From Chromobacterium piscinae (lineage in GTDB: Bacteria > Pseudomonadota > Gammaproteobacteria > Burkholderiales > Chromobacteriaceae): a stretch of 64,000 nt of DNA. A program made the position numbers and the translations under genes. The notes under the pieces are model-generated. The model worked only from the letters and a program-made list of their open reading frames with translations, had not been told where the DNA came from and searched no databases. Location of the stretch: contig NZ_JAJOHV010000013.1 of assembly GCF_021129175.1 (NCBI RefSeq), forward strand, positions 1 to 64,000. Reading direction: 5' to 3'. The first letter of the stretch is position 1, and each line of letters starts with the position of its first letter. This document shows positions 56,969-64,000 of this stretch, piece by piece.

Positions 56969-57946
56969 TCACTTGCCAAGGCTCGAATCAAAGCGGCCAT
57001 CCCTGCGTAGCTGTTGCAGCAAGGCCAACAAGATGGACAACACCAAGCCGATCAACAATGACAGGGCCACGATAATGCCTCTTTTCGGGGAGGATTTCTC
57101 CAAAGGCGGCGTGGCCTCGACCAACACCTGGACATCCTGGGACGCCATGAGGTCAGCCTGCTGCACCTGCCGCGCCAACTCCTTAGACAAAGCGCGGTGA
57201 TAATATACATTCCGAACTTCGGTAAACAGATCCGGCGATAGCGATACCGACTCGCCACTCGCCTGCGCAAGTTCCATCTTAATCTGCATTAATGCACTAT
57301 CCAGATTACTAGTGCCGCCGGCTGCCAGCATGCCCTCAAGACTCGCAAAGCCGCTCACCATCTGCACAGCGATCGAATCCAATCTCAGCCGGCCACTCTG
57401 AATGTCACCACGCACGTCCTTTTCCGCCAACTGCAACTGCTCTTTGGACGCTGCCAAGCGGCCTTGCAACACGTAAAGCTTGCGCCCCTCGTCCGTGATG
57501 CGGGCATTCACGATTTGCTTGCGTGCGACCTCCGCCAGAAAGTTCGCAATCTTCGCAGCCATCTCCGGATCGCTATCCAGTACCACAATTTCCAGAGACA
57601 GATCCTTAACTACATTTACCTTCAGGTATGTGTTTAACAGTTCAAGCTTGGTTTCACGGACGCCCTCGCGTTTGTAGCGCTTGACTAGGTCGAACTTGTC
57701 CACCGCCTGCTGCAAGATGGAGTCGCTCTCCAACATCATTGCCGCGCCTTTGGCGCCCACTGGCTGCGCAACCATCAATTGGGTCCTTGCCGAATACATA
57801 TTCGGCAGCATGATGGATATCACGCACCCTAATATTCCAGCCGCTACGGTGCCAGATAACAGCAAACGCCAGTTTTTCCCGCAAAATTGCACAATCTGCA
57901 ACAGGCTGATCTCATCTTCGTCGTGTTTCACAACCCCACACCTCAA
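56969..57946 (-). CDS. Wzz-family polysaccharide chain-length determinant
   Basis: This 325-residue co-polymerase has the two-helix plan of Wzz: a cytoplasmic tail, TM1 at about residues 30-50 (WRLLLSGTVAAGILGCVISIML), a large periplasmic domain with YSARTQLMVAQPVG and coiled-coil segments, and TM2 at about 288-310 (RGIIVALSLLIGLVLSILLALL) after the Pro-rich EATPPLEKSSPKRG. These proteins set modal chain length of Wzy-made glycans. It lies 23 kb from the wzx/wzy genes, alone with its own terminator, and has higher GC than the island. The N-terminus could start at GTG 57931 instead. Confidence 0.85.
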   Translation of the reverse strand: MRCGVVKHDEDEISLLQIVQFCGKNWRLLLSGTVAAGILGCVISIMLPNMYSARTQLMVAQPVGAKGAAMMLESDSILQQAVDKFDLVKRYKREGVRETKLELLNTYLKVNVVKDLSLEIVVLDSDPEMAAKIANFLAEVARKQIVNARITDEGRKLYVLQGRLAASKEQLQLAEKDVRGDIQSGRLRLDSIAVQMVSGFASLEGMLAAGGTSNLDSALMQIKMELAQASGESVSLSPDLFTEVRNVYYHRALSKELARQVQQADLMASQDVQVLVEATPPLEKSSPKRGIIVALSLLIGLVLSILLALLQQLRRDGRFDSSLGK

Positions 57947-58010
57947 CCCTCGCCTGATTCAGACGGATAAATTAAACACAAACCGCTAGCAAACAGTCCT
58001 TCCTTGCAGC

Positions 58011-58035
58011 AAAAGCAGTGGCGCATCGCCACTGC
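58011..58035 (-). terminator. Probable terminator of ychF
   Basis: GCAGTGGCG-CAT-CGCCACTGC, a perfect 9-bp stem, 14 bp past the ychF stop. On the minus strand only four T follow, so it is a modest terminator. Confidence 0.65.
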
Positions 58036-58048
58036 CCTCGCCTGGAGC

Positions 58049-59140
58049 TTAGACGTTGAACAGGAAGTTCATCACGTCGCCGTCTTGCACCACGTATTCC
58101 TTGCCTTCGGCGCGCATCTTGCCGGCTTCCTTGGCCTTGGCCTCGCCGCCGTAAGCGATGAAGTCCGTGTAGGAGATAGTTTGCGCGCGAATGAAGCCGC
58201 GCTCGAAATCGGTATGGATCACGCCGGCCGCCTGCGGCGCGGTGTCGCCGATATGGATGGTCCAGGCGCGCACTTCCTTGACGCCCGCGGTGAAGTAGGT
58301 TTGCAGGCCCAAAAGCTTGTAACCGGCGCGGATCAGGCGATCCAGGCCAGGCTCTTCCAGACCCAGCGTTTCCAGGAACTCGGCCTTGTCGGCGTCATCC
58401 AGCTCGGCGATTTCGGATTCGATGGCCGCGCACAGCGCCACCACCGGCGCGCCTTCGCTCTCGGCCAGCGCCTGCACCCGCTCCAGCAACGGATTGCCGC
58501 TGAAGCCGTCTTCGGCCACGTTGGCGACATACATCGCCGGCTTGATGGTCAACAGGCACAGCGGCTTGATCAGCGCCTTTTCCTCGTCGGACAGGGCCAG
58601 CGAGCGCGCCGGTTTGCCCTGGTCCAGATGCGGCACCAGCTTTTCCAGCACCGCGATCAGCGCGCGCGCGTCCTTGTCGCCGGACTTGGCTTTTTTGCCT
58701 TCGCGCTGCATCGCTTTTTCCACTGCGGACAAGTCGGCCAGCGCCAGCTCCGTCAGGATGGTTTCGATGTCGGCGATAGGGTCCACCTTGCCGGCAACGT
58801 GAACGATATTGTCATCCTCGAAGCAGCGCACCACATTGACGATGGCGTCGGTCTCGCGGATGTTGGCCAGGAACTGGTTGCCCAGGCCTTCGCCCTTGGA
58901 GGCGCCCGCCACCAGGCCGGCGATATCGACGAATTCGACGATGGCCGGCTGAATTTTCTGCGGATTGATGATCTTGGCCAGTTCGGCCAGACGCGCATCC
59001 GGCACTTCGACGATGCCGACATTGGGCTCGATGGTGCAGAACGGGTAATTGGCGGCTTCGATGCCAGCCTTGGTCAACGCATTGAACAGGGTGGACTTGC
59101 CGACGTTGGGCAAGCCGACGATACCGCATTTCAGACTCAT
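58049..59140 (-). CDS. ychF: Ribosome-associated GTPase/ATPase YchF (Ola1 family)
   Basis: This 363-residue Obg-family protein prefers ATP over GTP and binds ribosomes; it is linked to translation fidelity and oxidative stress. The start [51 protein letters not shown] contains G1. [38 protein letters not shown] contains the G3 region. The altered G4 is seen as [11 protein letters not shown], which explains the ATP preference in the family. The C-terminal TGS domain ends with [43 protein letters not shown]. It is last in the pth-ychF block. Confidence 0.97.
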   Translation of the reverse strand: MSLKCGIVGLPNVGKSTLFNALTKAGIEAANYPFCTIEPNVGIVEVPDARLAELAKIINPQKIQPAIVEFVDIAGLVAGASKGEGLGNQFLANIRETDAIVNVVRCFEDDNIVHVAGKVDPIADIETILTELALADLSAVEKAMQREGKKAKSGDKDARALIAVLEKLVPHLDQGKPARSLALSDEEKALIKPLCLLTIKPAMYVANVAEDGFSGNPLLERVQALAESEGAPVVALCAAIESEIAELDDADKAEFLETLGLEEPGLDRLIRAGYKLLGLQTYFTAGVKEVRAWTIHIGDTAPQAAGVIHTDFERGFIRAQTISYTDFIAYGGEAKAKEAGKMRAEGKEYVVQDGDVMNFLFNV

Positions 59141-59209
59141 TGCTGTCTTCCTAAAGAAATTCTATTTCAATCCATTATGGCGGCGGACCGTCGGACCGCC
59201 AGCCCGCAA

Positions 59210-59800
59210 TCATTTGGCTTCGGTGTGCAGCGCCTTCATCGCCTCGGCCATCTTGCCGGCGATCGCGCGCGGCAGCTCGCGCAAGGATGCCAGAATGGCT
59301 TCGTCCAGCGCCTGCTGCTCCTCGGCGCGCGGCTTTTTCAACACGAAGTTGGCCACTTCCTTCTTGTCCCCCGGATGGCCGATGCCAAGCCGTAGACGCC
59401 AGAAGGCCGGCGAACCCAGCCGCGCCGCGATGTCCTTCAGACCATTGTGGCCGCCATGGCCGCCACCCTGCTTGAAGCGAGCCACGCCGGGCGCGAGATC
59501 CAGTTCGTCATGCACGACCAGGATCTCGTCCGGCAATATCTTGTAGAAATGCGCCAGCGCCAGCACGGCCTGGCCGGACAGGTTCATATAGGTCATCGGC
59601 TTCAGCAGCCAGACGTCCTGCCCTTCGATCTGGATCCTGGCGACGTCGCCGTGGAACTTGCCTTCCGTGCGCCAGTTGCCCTTGAACTGCCAGCACAACT
59701 CGTCCACCAACCAGAAACCAGCGTTATGGCGCGTCTTTTCGTATTCGGGGCCCGGGTTGCCCAGGCCGACAATCAGGCGGGTGCCAGACATATCGCTCAT
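59210..59800 (-). CDS. pth: Peptidyl-tRNA hydrolase
   Basis: Pth recycles tRNA from prematurely released peptidyl-tRNA. The 196-residue protein shows [28 protein letters not shown] with the catalytic His, [52 protein letters not shown] and [20 protein letters not shown], all family signatures. The start MSDMSGTR at 59800 is chosen; MSGTR 9 bp in is possible, and longer frames run into the rplY terminator. It lies between rplY and ychF, the usual betaproteobacterial order. Confidence 0.96.
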   Translation of the reverse strand: MSDMSGTRLIVGLGNPGPEYEKTRHNAGFWLVDELCWQFKGNWRTEGKFHGDVARIQIEGQDVWLLKPMTYMNLSGQAVLALAHFYKILPDEILVVHDELDLAPGVARFKQGGGHGGHNGLKDIAARLGSPAFWRLRLGIGHPGDKKEVANFVLKKPRAEEQQALDEAILASLRELPRAIAGKMAEAMKALHTEAK

Positions 59801-59807
59801 TCCAATG

Positions 59808-59850
59808 AAAAAAGCCCGCTGCCCGCCACCTGGGCGCACAACGGGCTTTT
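59808..59850 (-). terminator. Terminator of rplY (possible attenuator before pth)
   Basis: Reading on the minus strand, AAAAGCCCGT and ACGGGCTTTTTT-type arms (outer pair AAAAAAGCCCG/CGGGCTTTT) enclose a GC-rich interior, ending in six T just before pth. It probably lowers read-through from prs-rplY into pth. Confidence 0.75.
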
Positions 59851-59883
59851 CACCGTCACCGCGAACGGCGACGGCAGCAGAAA

Positions 59884-60171
59884 TCACACACGAGTGAAGT
59901 CGATGTGCATAACTTGCTGTTTGTACGGGTGCATCTGGAATGCAGCCACTTTCACTTGCTCTTTCTGGCCGTCGATGACCAGATCCAGCACGGAAGCGTG
60001 GAAGGATTCGTTCTTCAGAGCGTAGTACATGGTGTTGTGATCCAGCACCAGGGAAACGGCTTCCTTGCCGGCGCCGTAAACCACGGCCGGCACTTGGCCA
60101 GCGTGACGCAGGCGGCGGCTCGCACCCGTACCCAGATCAACACGCTTGCTAGCAATCAGTTCAAAAGACAT
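59884..60171 (-). CDS. rplY: 50S ribosomal protein L25 (short form)
   Basis: L25 binds 5S rRNA in the central protuberance. The 95-residue protein begins [37 protein letters not shown] and ends [18 protein letters not shown]. It is the short, single-domain type as in E. coli (94 residues), without the C-terminal TL5/CTC domain that many bacteria carry. It follows prs by 59 bp, the conserved prs-rplY-pth order. Confidence 0.97.
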   Translation of the reverse strand: MSFELIASKRVDLGTGASRRLRHAGQVPAVVYGAGKEAVSLVLDHNTMYYALKNESFHASVLDLVIDGQKEQVKVAAFQMHPYKQQVMHIDFTRV

Positions 60172-60230
60172 TGTAAAACTCCAGTTTCAGTTAAAAGCAC
60201 CCGGCCCGCCGCGACCAGCAGGCCAGATGT

Positions 60231-61214
60231 TTACGGCAGGCAAGCGCCCGTCGCAACCAGTTCCTCATTGAAGAGGTAGGACACCGATTCTTCGTTGTTG
60301 ATCCTGCGCAGCGTCTCGGCCAGCAGGCCGGCGATCGAAGCCACCCGGATGTTGGGGCAGGCCTTGGCCGCGGCGGTCAACGGGATGGTGTCGGTCACCA
60401 CCACCATATCGATGTCGGAATTCTTGATGCGGTCCACCGCCTGACCGGAGAAGATCGGGTGGGTCGCATAGGCCAGCACGCGTTCGGCGCCGCGCTCCTT
60501 CAGAGCGCTGGCCGCCTTGCACAGCGTGTTGGCGGTGTCGATCATATCGTCGACGATCAGGCAGGTGCGGCCCGAAACATCGCCGATGATGTTCATCACT
60601 TCGGCCACATTGGCCTTCGGACGGCGCTTGTCGATGATCGCCAGATCCGTGTTCAGCGCCTTGGCCACCGCGCGGGCGCGGACCACGCCGCCCACGTCCG
60701 GGCTGACCACGATCAGATCGTCGAAGCGCTGGGCGCGGATGTCCTTCAGCAGCACCGGGGTCGCATAAACGTTGTCCACCGGGATGTCGAAGAAGCCTTG
60801 AATCTGGTCGGCGTGCAAATCGACGGTCAGCACGCGGTCGATGCCGGCGCTGGTCAACATATTGGCCACCAGCTTGGCAGAAATCGGCACGCGGGCGGAG
60901 CGCGGACGGCGATCCTGGCGGGCGTAGCCGAAATAGGGAATCGCCGCTGTGATCCGGCCGGCGGACGCGCGTTTCAGCGCATCGGCCATGGTCAGGATTT
61001 CCATCAGGTTGTCGTTGGTCGGCGCACAGGTGGATTGCAGAATGAAAACGTCGCGGCCGCGAACATTTTCCAGCAGCTCCACCGCCACTTCGCCATCGCT
61101 GAACTTGCCGACATCGGCGCGTCCCAACGAAATATCCAAATGTTTGACTACGTTCTGAGCAAGTTCCGGATTAGCCGTACCGGTAAATACCATCAAACTG
61201 TCGTATGCCGCCAT
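60231..61214 (-). CDS. prs: Ribose-phosphate pyrophosphokinase (PRPP synthase)
   Basis: Prs makes 5-phosphoribosyl-1-pyrophosphate from ribose-5-phosphate and ATP for nucleotide, His, Trp and NAD synthesis. The 327-residue protein shows [66 protein letters not shown], the flexible-loop [44 protein letters not shown] and [19 protein letters not shown] (PRPP-binding). It lies between tRNA-Gln and rplY. It is slightly longer than E. coli Prs (315). Confidence 0.98.
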   Translation of the reverse strand: MAAYDSLMVFTGTANPELAQNVVKHLDISLGRADVGKFSDGEVAVELLENVRGRDVFILQSTCAPTNDNLMEILTMADALKRASAGRITAAIPYFGYARQDRRPRSARVPISAKLVANMLTSAGIDRVLTVDLHADQIQGFFDIPVDNVYATPVLLKDIRAQRFDDLIVVSPDVGGVVRARAVAKALNTDLAIIDKRRPKANVAEVMNIIGDVSGRTCLIVDDMIDTANTLCKAASALKERGAERVLAYATHPIFSGQAVDRIKNSDIDMVVVTDTIPLTAAAKACPNIRVASIAGLLAETLRRINNEESVSYLFNEELVATGACLP

Positions 61215-61241
61215 GATTCGCTTTGCCTTAGCTGGATAAAG

Positions 61242-61274
61242 AAAAAGCGTGTAAGGCTCTCTTACACGCTTTTT
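61242..61274 (-). terminator. Hairpin terminator between tRNA-Gln and prs
   Basis: AAAAAGCGTGTAAG-GCTCT-CTTACACGCTTTTT is a perfect 14-bp stem with a T-run, 29 bp past the tRNA 3' end and 27 bp before the prs ATG. It may end the ispE-tRNA transcript or attenuate entry into prs. Confidence 0.85.
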
Positions 61275-61303
61275 TCATGCTCTCTCTTATTCGGAGAAAG
61301 TCC

Positions 61304-61378
61304 TGGCTGGGGAGGTAGGGATCGAACCTACGAATGCCGGAATCAAAATCCGGTGCCTTACCACTTGGCGACTCCCCA
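61304..61378 (-). tRNA. tRNA-Gln (anticodon UUG)
   Basis: This 75-nt cloverleaf on the minus strand includes an encoded CCA end. The acceptor stem is TGGGGAG/CTCCCCA. The anticodon arm is CCGGA-TTTTGAT-TCCGG, giving anticodon TTG (glutamine CAA/CAG). The T arm is GTAGG-TTCGATC-CCTAC. It starts 6 bp after the ispE stop, so it is probably processed from the ispE transcript. Confidence 0.97.
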
Positions 61379-61384
61379 GTAACC

Positions 61385-62239
61385 TTATTCAGCGCTGTCG
61401 AACAGGGGGTGGACATTCAGTCCTTCCGCTACAAATCCCTGATATTTTTTCGACAACACTCGGTAAACTTTATCGGCTTCGTCTTTCGACTCGAATTCCA
61501 TAAACACGCAAGCGCCGGAACCGGTCATCAGCGGCGAACCATATTTTCTTAACTCGCTCAGTACTTCATTCACCGCTGGAAATCTTTTCTCTACAACGTT
61601 TTGCAGATCATTTCTGCGCTGCTGCGTTGTTTCGAGGATTCGCATTATGCCGAGGCGACCTACCTCTGTCAACATGCTTTGCGAAAAATTCCGGAATATC
61701 TCGGCAGTCGGCACGTGGACCTGTGGGTGAATTACCAAATACCAGGCAGGCTTCAAAGAAAGGGGCTCCAACACCTCTCCGACCCCGGTGGCCAACGCAT
61801 TGCGGCCGAAGATGAAAACCGGCACGTCGGCGCCCAGTCTCAGGCCCAGCGCCTGCAGCCTCTCGCGCGGCCAACCCAGCCCCCACAAGCGATTCAACGC
61901 GATCAGCGCGGTGGCGGCGTCGGAACTGCCGCCGCCCAGACCGCCGCCCATCGGCGTGCGTTTTTCCAGCTCGATGCTCGCTCCAAGCCGGCAACCGCTT
62001 TCCAACTGCAGCAGCCGGGCCGCGCGCACGGTCAGATCCTGCTCCGGCGGCACGCCGTCGGTCGGCGTCAAGAGTTCGATCGCGCCGTCGTCGCGGACGG
62101 CCAGGCGCAACGTATCGCCGAAATCGATGAACCGGAACACCGTCTCCAGCAAGTGGTAGCCATCGGGCCGTTTGCCGACCACGTGCAGCAGCAGGTTGAG
62201 CTTGGCCGGAGCCGGATAGGTGTGAAACGGATGCCGCAT
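61385..62239 (-). CDS. ispE: 4-diphosphocytidyl-2-C-methyl-D-erythritol kinase
   Basis: IspE phosphorylates CDP-methylerythritol in the MEP isoprenoid pathway. The 284-residue GHMP kinase shows YPAPAKLNLLLHVVGKRPDGYHLLETVFRFIDFGD at the N-terminus, the ATP loop KRTPMGGGLGGGSSDAATALIALNRLWGL, LGADVPVFIFGRNALATGVGE, and the C-terminal YGSPLMTGSGACVFMEFES. The ATG at 62239 is chosen; the longer open frame overlaps lolB. The order lolB-ispE-tRNA-Gln-prs is a conserved betaproteobacterial cluster. Confidence 0.97.
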   Translation of the reverse strand: MRHPFHTYPAPAKLNLLLHVVGKRPDGYHLLETVFRFIDFGDTLRLAVRDDGAIELLTPTDGVPPEQDLTVRAARLLQLESGCRLGASIELEKRTPMGGGLGGGSSDAATALIALNRLWGLGWPRERLQALGLRLGADVPVFIFGRNALATGVGEVLEPLSLKPAWYLVIHPQVHVPTAEIFRNFSQSMLTEVGRLGIMRILETTQQRRNDLQNVVEKRFPAVNEVLSELRKYGSPLMTGSGACVFMEFESKDEADKVYRVLSKKYQGFVAEGLNVHPLFDSAE

Positions 62240-62295
62240 GTCTATCTTGTTCTGTATCTGAATGGTGGGTATTCGGAGCGCGCGAGGAAGCTGGC

Positions 62296-62838
62296 TTACT
62301 GCCAGCTCTGCACCACTACTTTGACGGTCAGGCCTTCGCGCTGCATTTCCACCCGCTTGGGATGGTCGGCCTCGACGTCGGCGTCGCGGACGAATCGGAT
62401 ATGCCAGCCCTGCTGCTCCAGATTGCCGTCGGCGTCGACGCGGCTTTCCAGACCGGGCGCCGGCAGGCCGCGTATCCACCACACCAGATTGGACAGCGGC
62501 AGCGGCCACCCCATCACCTGCCGGGTCAGGCTTTCCACATCGTCGGCCTGCCAGCTTTTGCCGTCGGCCAGCAGCGTCACGCCGCCGGGATCCCGCAGCA
62601 CCTTGGCCACGGTGTTGCCCAGCGGCGAGTTGATCGCCACCTCGTCGCGCGGCGGCTGGTGCCGCCAGTCGAAATTGGCGACATGGCCCTTGCCGTCCAG
62701 ATTGGCCGACAGGCGGCCGCTGACGCTGAACGGCGCGTCGGCCGCCGCCTCAAGCGACGGCTTGGGACGGAACAAAGCCTCGTTGGCGCAGCCGGCCAGC
62801 AGCAGCGCCAGCGACAACAGCAGCGCGCGCCGGATCAC
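62296..62838 (-). CDS. lolB: Outer membrane lipoprotein receptor LolB
   Basis: LolB receives lipoproteins from LolA and inserts them into the outer membrane. The 180-residue protein has a lipoprotein signal with lipobox LLAGC (Cys near residue 17), then PFSVSGRLSANLDGKGHVANFDWRHQPPRDEVAINSPLGNTVAKVLRDPGGVTLLADGKSWQADDVESLTRQVMGWPLPLSNLVWWIRGLPAP, the LolB fold with its hydrophobic cavity residues. The ATG overlaps the stop of the upstream TPR gene by 4 bp (ATGA). Confidence 0.94.
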   Translation of the reverse strand: MIRRALLLSLALLLAGCANEALFRPKPSLEAAADAPFSVSGRLSANLDGKGHVANFDWRHQPPRDEVAINSPLGNTVAKVLRDPGGVTLLADGKSWQADDVESLTRQVMGWPLPLSNLVWWIRGLPAPGLESRVDADGNLEQQGWHIRFVRDADVEADHPKRVEMQREGLTVKVVVQSWQ

Positions 62839-64000
62839 GGCTTGGCCCCCAGGCGGCGCATCGCCTCGGAGATCACCTCATGGCCGGGATGCTGCGCCAG
62901 CTCCTTGCGCCACACGGCCATCGCCTCGTCACGGCGGCCCTGCTTCCACAGCACTTCGCCCAGATGCGCCGCCACTTCCGGATCCGGCATCGCGGCGTAG
63001 GCCTTTTCCAGATTGCGCCGCGCGGCGTCCAGCCGGCCCAGCTTGTACTGCACCCAGCCCAGGCTATCCTGGATCACCGGATTGCCCGGCTCCGCTTTCA
63101 GCGCCTTTTCGATGTAGCCATAGGCTTCCTGGTAGCGCGTGGTCCGGTTGGCCAGCGTGTAGCCGAGCGCGTTCAAGGCCTGGGCGTCGCCAGGCTTGTC
63201 CTTCAAGATCTGTTTCAGGTCGCGCTCGGCATTGCCGGTGTTGCCCAGCATGTCGGACACCAGCGAGCGCTCGTACAGCAGTTCGGTCGAACGCGGCTGT
63301 CGCTGCAGCGCCTGGGTCAACACTTCGTAAGCGCGGCGCGGCTGCTTGGCTTCTCGCGCCAGCTGCGATTGCAGCAGAGCCACCGAAACCTTCTCCTGGT
63401 CGTTGCCGCCCAGGCCGTTCAGACGCGCCAGCGCCTCTTCCAGATGATCGTTTCCGGCCTCGAGTATCGCCAGCCGGGATTGCGCGGGCAGATATTGCTG
63501 GCCGGGGCCGACCTGGCGGTACCAGTTTTCGGCGCGCTCGACATCGCGGCTGTCCTCCGCGATCTGTCCCAGCGTGTAGCGGACGAAGTCCTGTTCCTGA
63601 TACTGGCTGGCCAGCGCGTGCTGCAGGCGGTCGTCGGCGGTTTTCAGATCGCGCATCTGGTAGGCCAGCAGGCCGGTCGCGTACAACAGGTCGGCATTAT
63701 CCGGATGCGTCTTCAGCAAGGCTTCGAAAGCGGCCCGGGCCTCGGGGAAACGCTTGGCCCCGACCAGCAGCCGCGGGTAGGCGGTCTGCAGCTCCAGCCC
63801 GGCGTCGGGACGGCGCGCCAGCTCGCGCTGCAGGAATTCCGCCACCGCATTGATGTCCTTGCGGCGCAGCCTGTCCACCTGCCAGGCCACCGGCAGGTCC
63901 CATTTCGGCGCGATGCGCGCCAGGCGGTCGAACTCGCGGTCCACCGCGGCCTGGTCGTTATTGTCCGCCGCGGCGGCGAGCACCGCGAAACGGGCCTCCG
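62835..64000 (-). CDS. Tetratricopeptide-repeat protein, partial (5' end outside window)
   Basis: At least 388 residues of TPR units are visible; the frame is open to base 64000, so the start lies beyond. Repeats include FPEARAAFEALLKTHPDNADLLYATGLLAYQMRD, RAYEVLTQALQRQPRSTELLYERSLVSDMLGNTGNAERDLKQILKDKPGDAQALNALGYTLANRTTRYQEAYGYIEKALKAEPGNPVIQDSLGWVQYKLGRLDAARRNLEKAYAAMPDPEVAAHLGEVLWKQGRRDEAMAVWRKEL in 34-residue units. Proteins of this type precede lolB in many beta- and gammaproteobacteria, and are thought to act in envelope assembly. The precise role is unknown. It overlaps lolB by 4 bp. Confidence 0.9.
   Translation of the reverse strand, partial: EARFAVLAAAADNNDQAAVDREFDRLARIAPKWDLPVAWQVDRLRRKDINAVAEFLQRELARRPDAGLELQTAYPRLLVGAKRFPEARAAFEALLKTHPDNADLLYATGLLAYQMRDLKTADDRLQHALASQYQEQDFVRYTLGQIAEDSRDVERAENWYRQVGPGQQYLPAQSRLAILEAGNDHLEEALARLNGLGGNDQEKVSVALLQSQLAREAKQPRRAYEVLTQALQRQPRSTELLYERSLVSDMLGNTGNAERDLKQILKDKPGDAQALNALGYTLANRTTRYQEAYGYIEKALKAEPGNPVIQDSLGWVQYKLGRLDAARRNLEKAYAAMPDPEVAAHLGEVLWKQGRRDEAMAVWRKELAQHPGHEVISEAMRRLGAKP

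Overview
This window looks like chromosomal DNA of a Neisseriales betaproteobacterium, most probably Chromobacterium or a close relative. That placement is inferred from high GC outside one AT-rich island, the glnK-amtB, sspA-sspB and petABC order, and the lolB-ispE-tRNA-Gln-prs-rplY-pth-ychF block. No rRNA or diagnostic pigment genes are present, so the genus is not proven.

Layout, left to right. (1) 1-8.1 kb is housekeeping: a comM/yifB gene that stops matching its family at base 22, where an AT-rich sequence ending in ACA abuts it (probably the end of a Tn7-like transposon), then ubiK, a sigma-54/NtrC-type promoter driving glnK-amtB, sspB-sspA, the cytochrome bc1 operon petABC, and a NIF3-family gene. 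(2) 8.4-11.8 kb is the dTDP-L-rhamnose operon rfbBDAC. (3) 11.9-14.0 kb is groES-groEL, preceded by overlapping sigma-32/sigma-70 promoter motifs and a CIRCE operator. (4) 14.2-15.4 kb is an IS3-family element with a -1 frameshift signal and a second, diverged copy of its left end 60 bp upstream. (5) 15.5-34.7 kb is a leftward, AT-rich surface-polysaccharide island with four transcription blocks separated by gene-free spacers of 390-970 bp. It encodes a pseudaminic-acid-type pathway (pseB, pseC, SpsF-type cytidylyltransferase, pseG, pseI, plus an aldo/keto reductase, a HemL-like aminotransferase, an ATP-grasp enzyme and a metallophosphoesterase, but no visible PseH acetyltransferase), Wzx, Wzy, two glycosyltransferases, a retaining UDP-GlcNAc dehydratase with a 4-keto reductase, and two alternative initiating transferases. 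(6) 34.9-40.8 kb is gltD-gltB; the 3' part of gltD has lower GC, as if recombination at the island edge reached into it.

(7) 41-58 kb is mixed metabolism and accessory genes: cardiolipin-synthase-like phospholipase D, an inducible Orn/Lys/Arg decarboxylase behind a long structured leader, a PAS-GGDEF cyclase, two LysE exporters, a GNAT, three copies of a palindromic intergenic repeat, ferredoxin/flavodoxin-NADP reductase, Nudix, isoaspartyl peptidase, nitronate monooxygenase, a cystathionine lyase/synthase, a long-chain acyl-CoA synthetase, a cystine-type ABC permease and binding protein, and a Wzz chain-length regulator. (8) 58-64 kb is conserved core: ychF, pth, rplY, prs, tRNA-Gln(UUG), ispE, lolB and a TPR protein cut by the window end.

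Working together: rfbBDAC supplies dTDP-rhamnose, the island supplies UDP-QuiNAc/FucNAc-type and pseudaminic-type precursors and the Wzx/Wzy machinery, and the distant Wzz could set chain length. This makes a Wzy-dependent O-antigen or capsule the likely product. The cystine transporter and the cystathionine enzyme sit close enough to suggest a sulfur amino acid theme.
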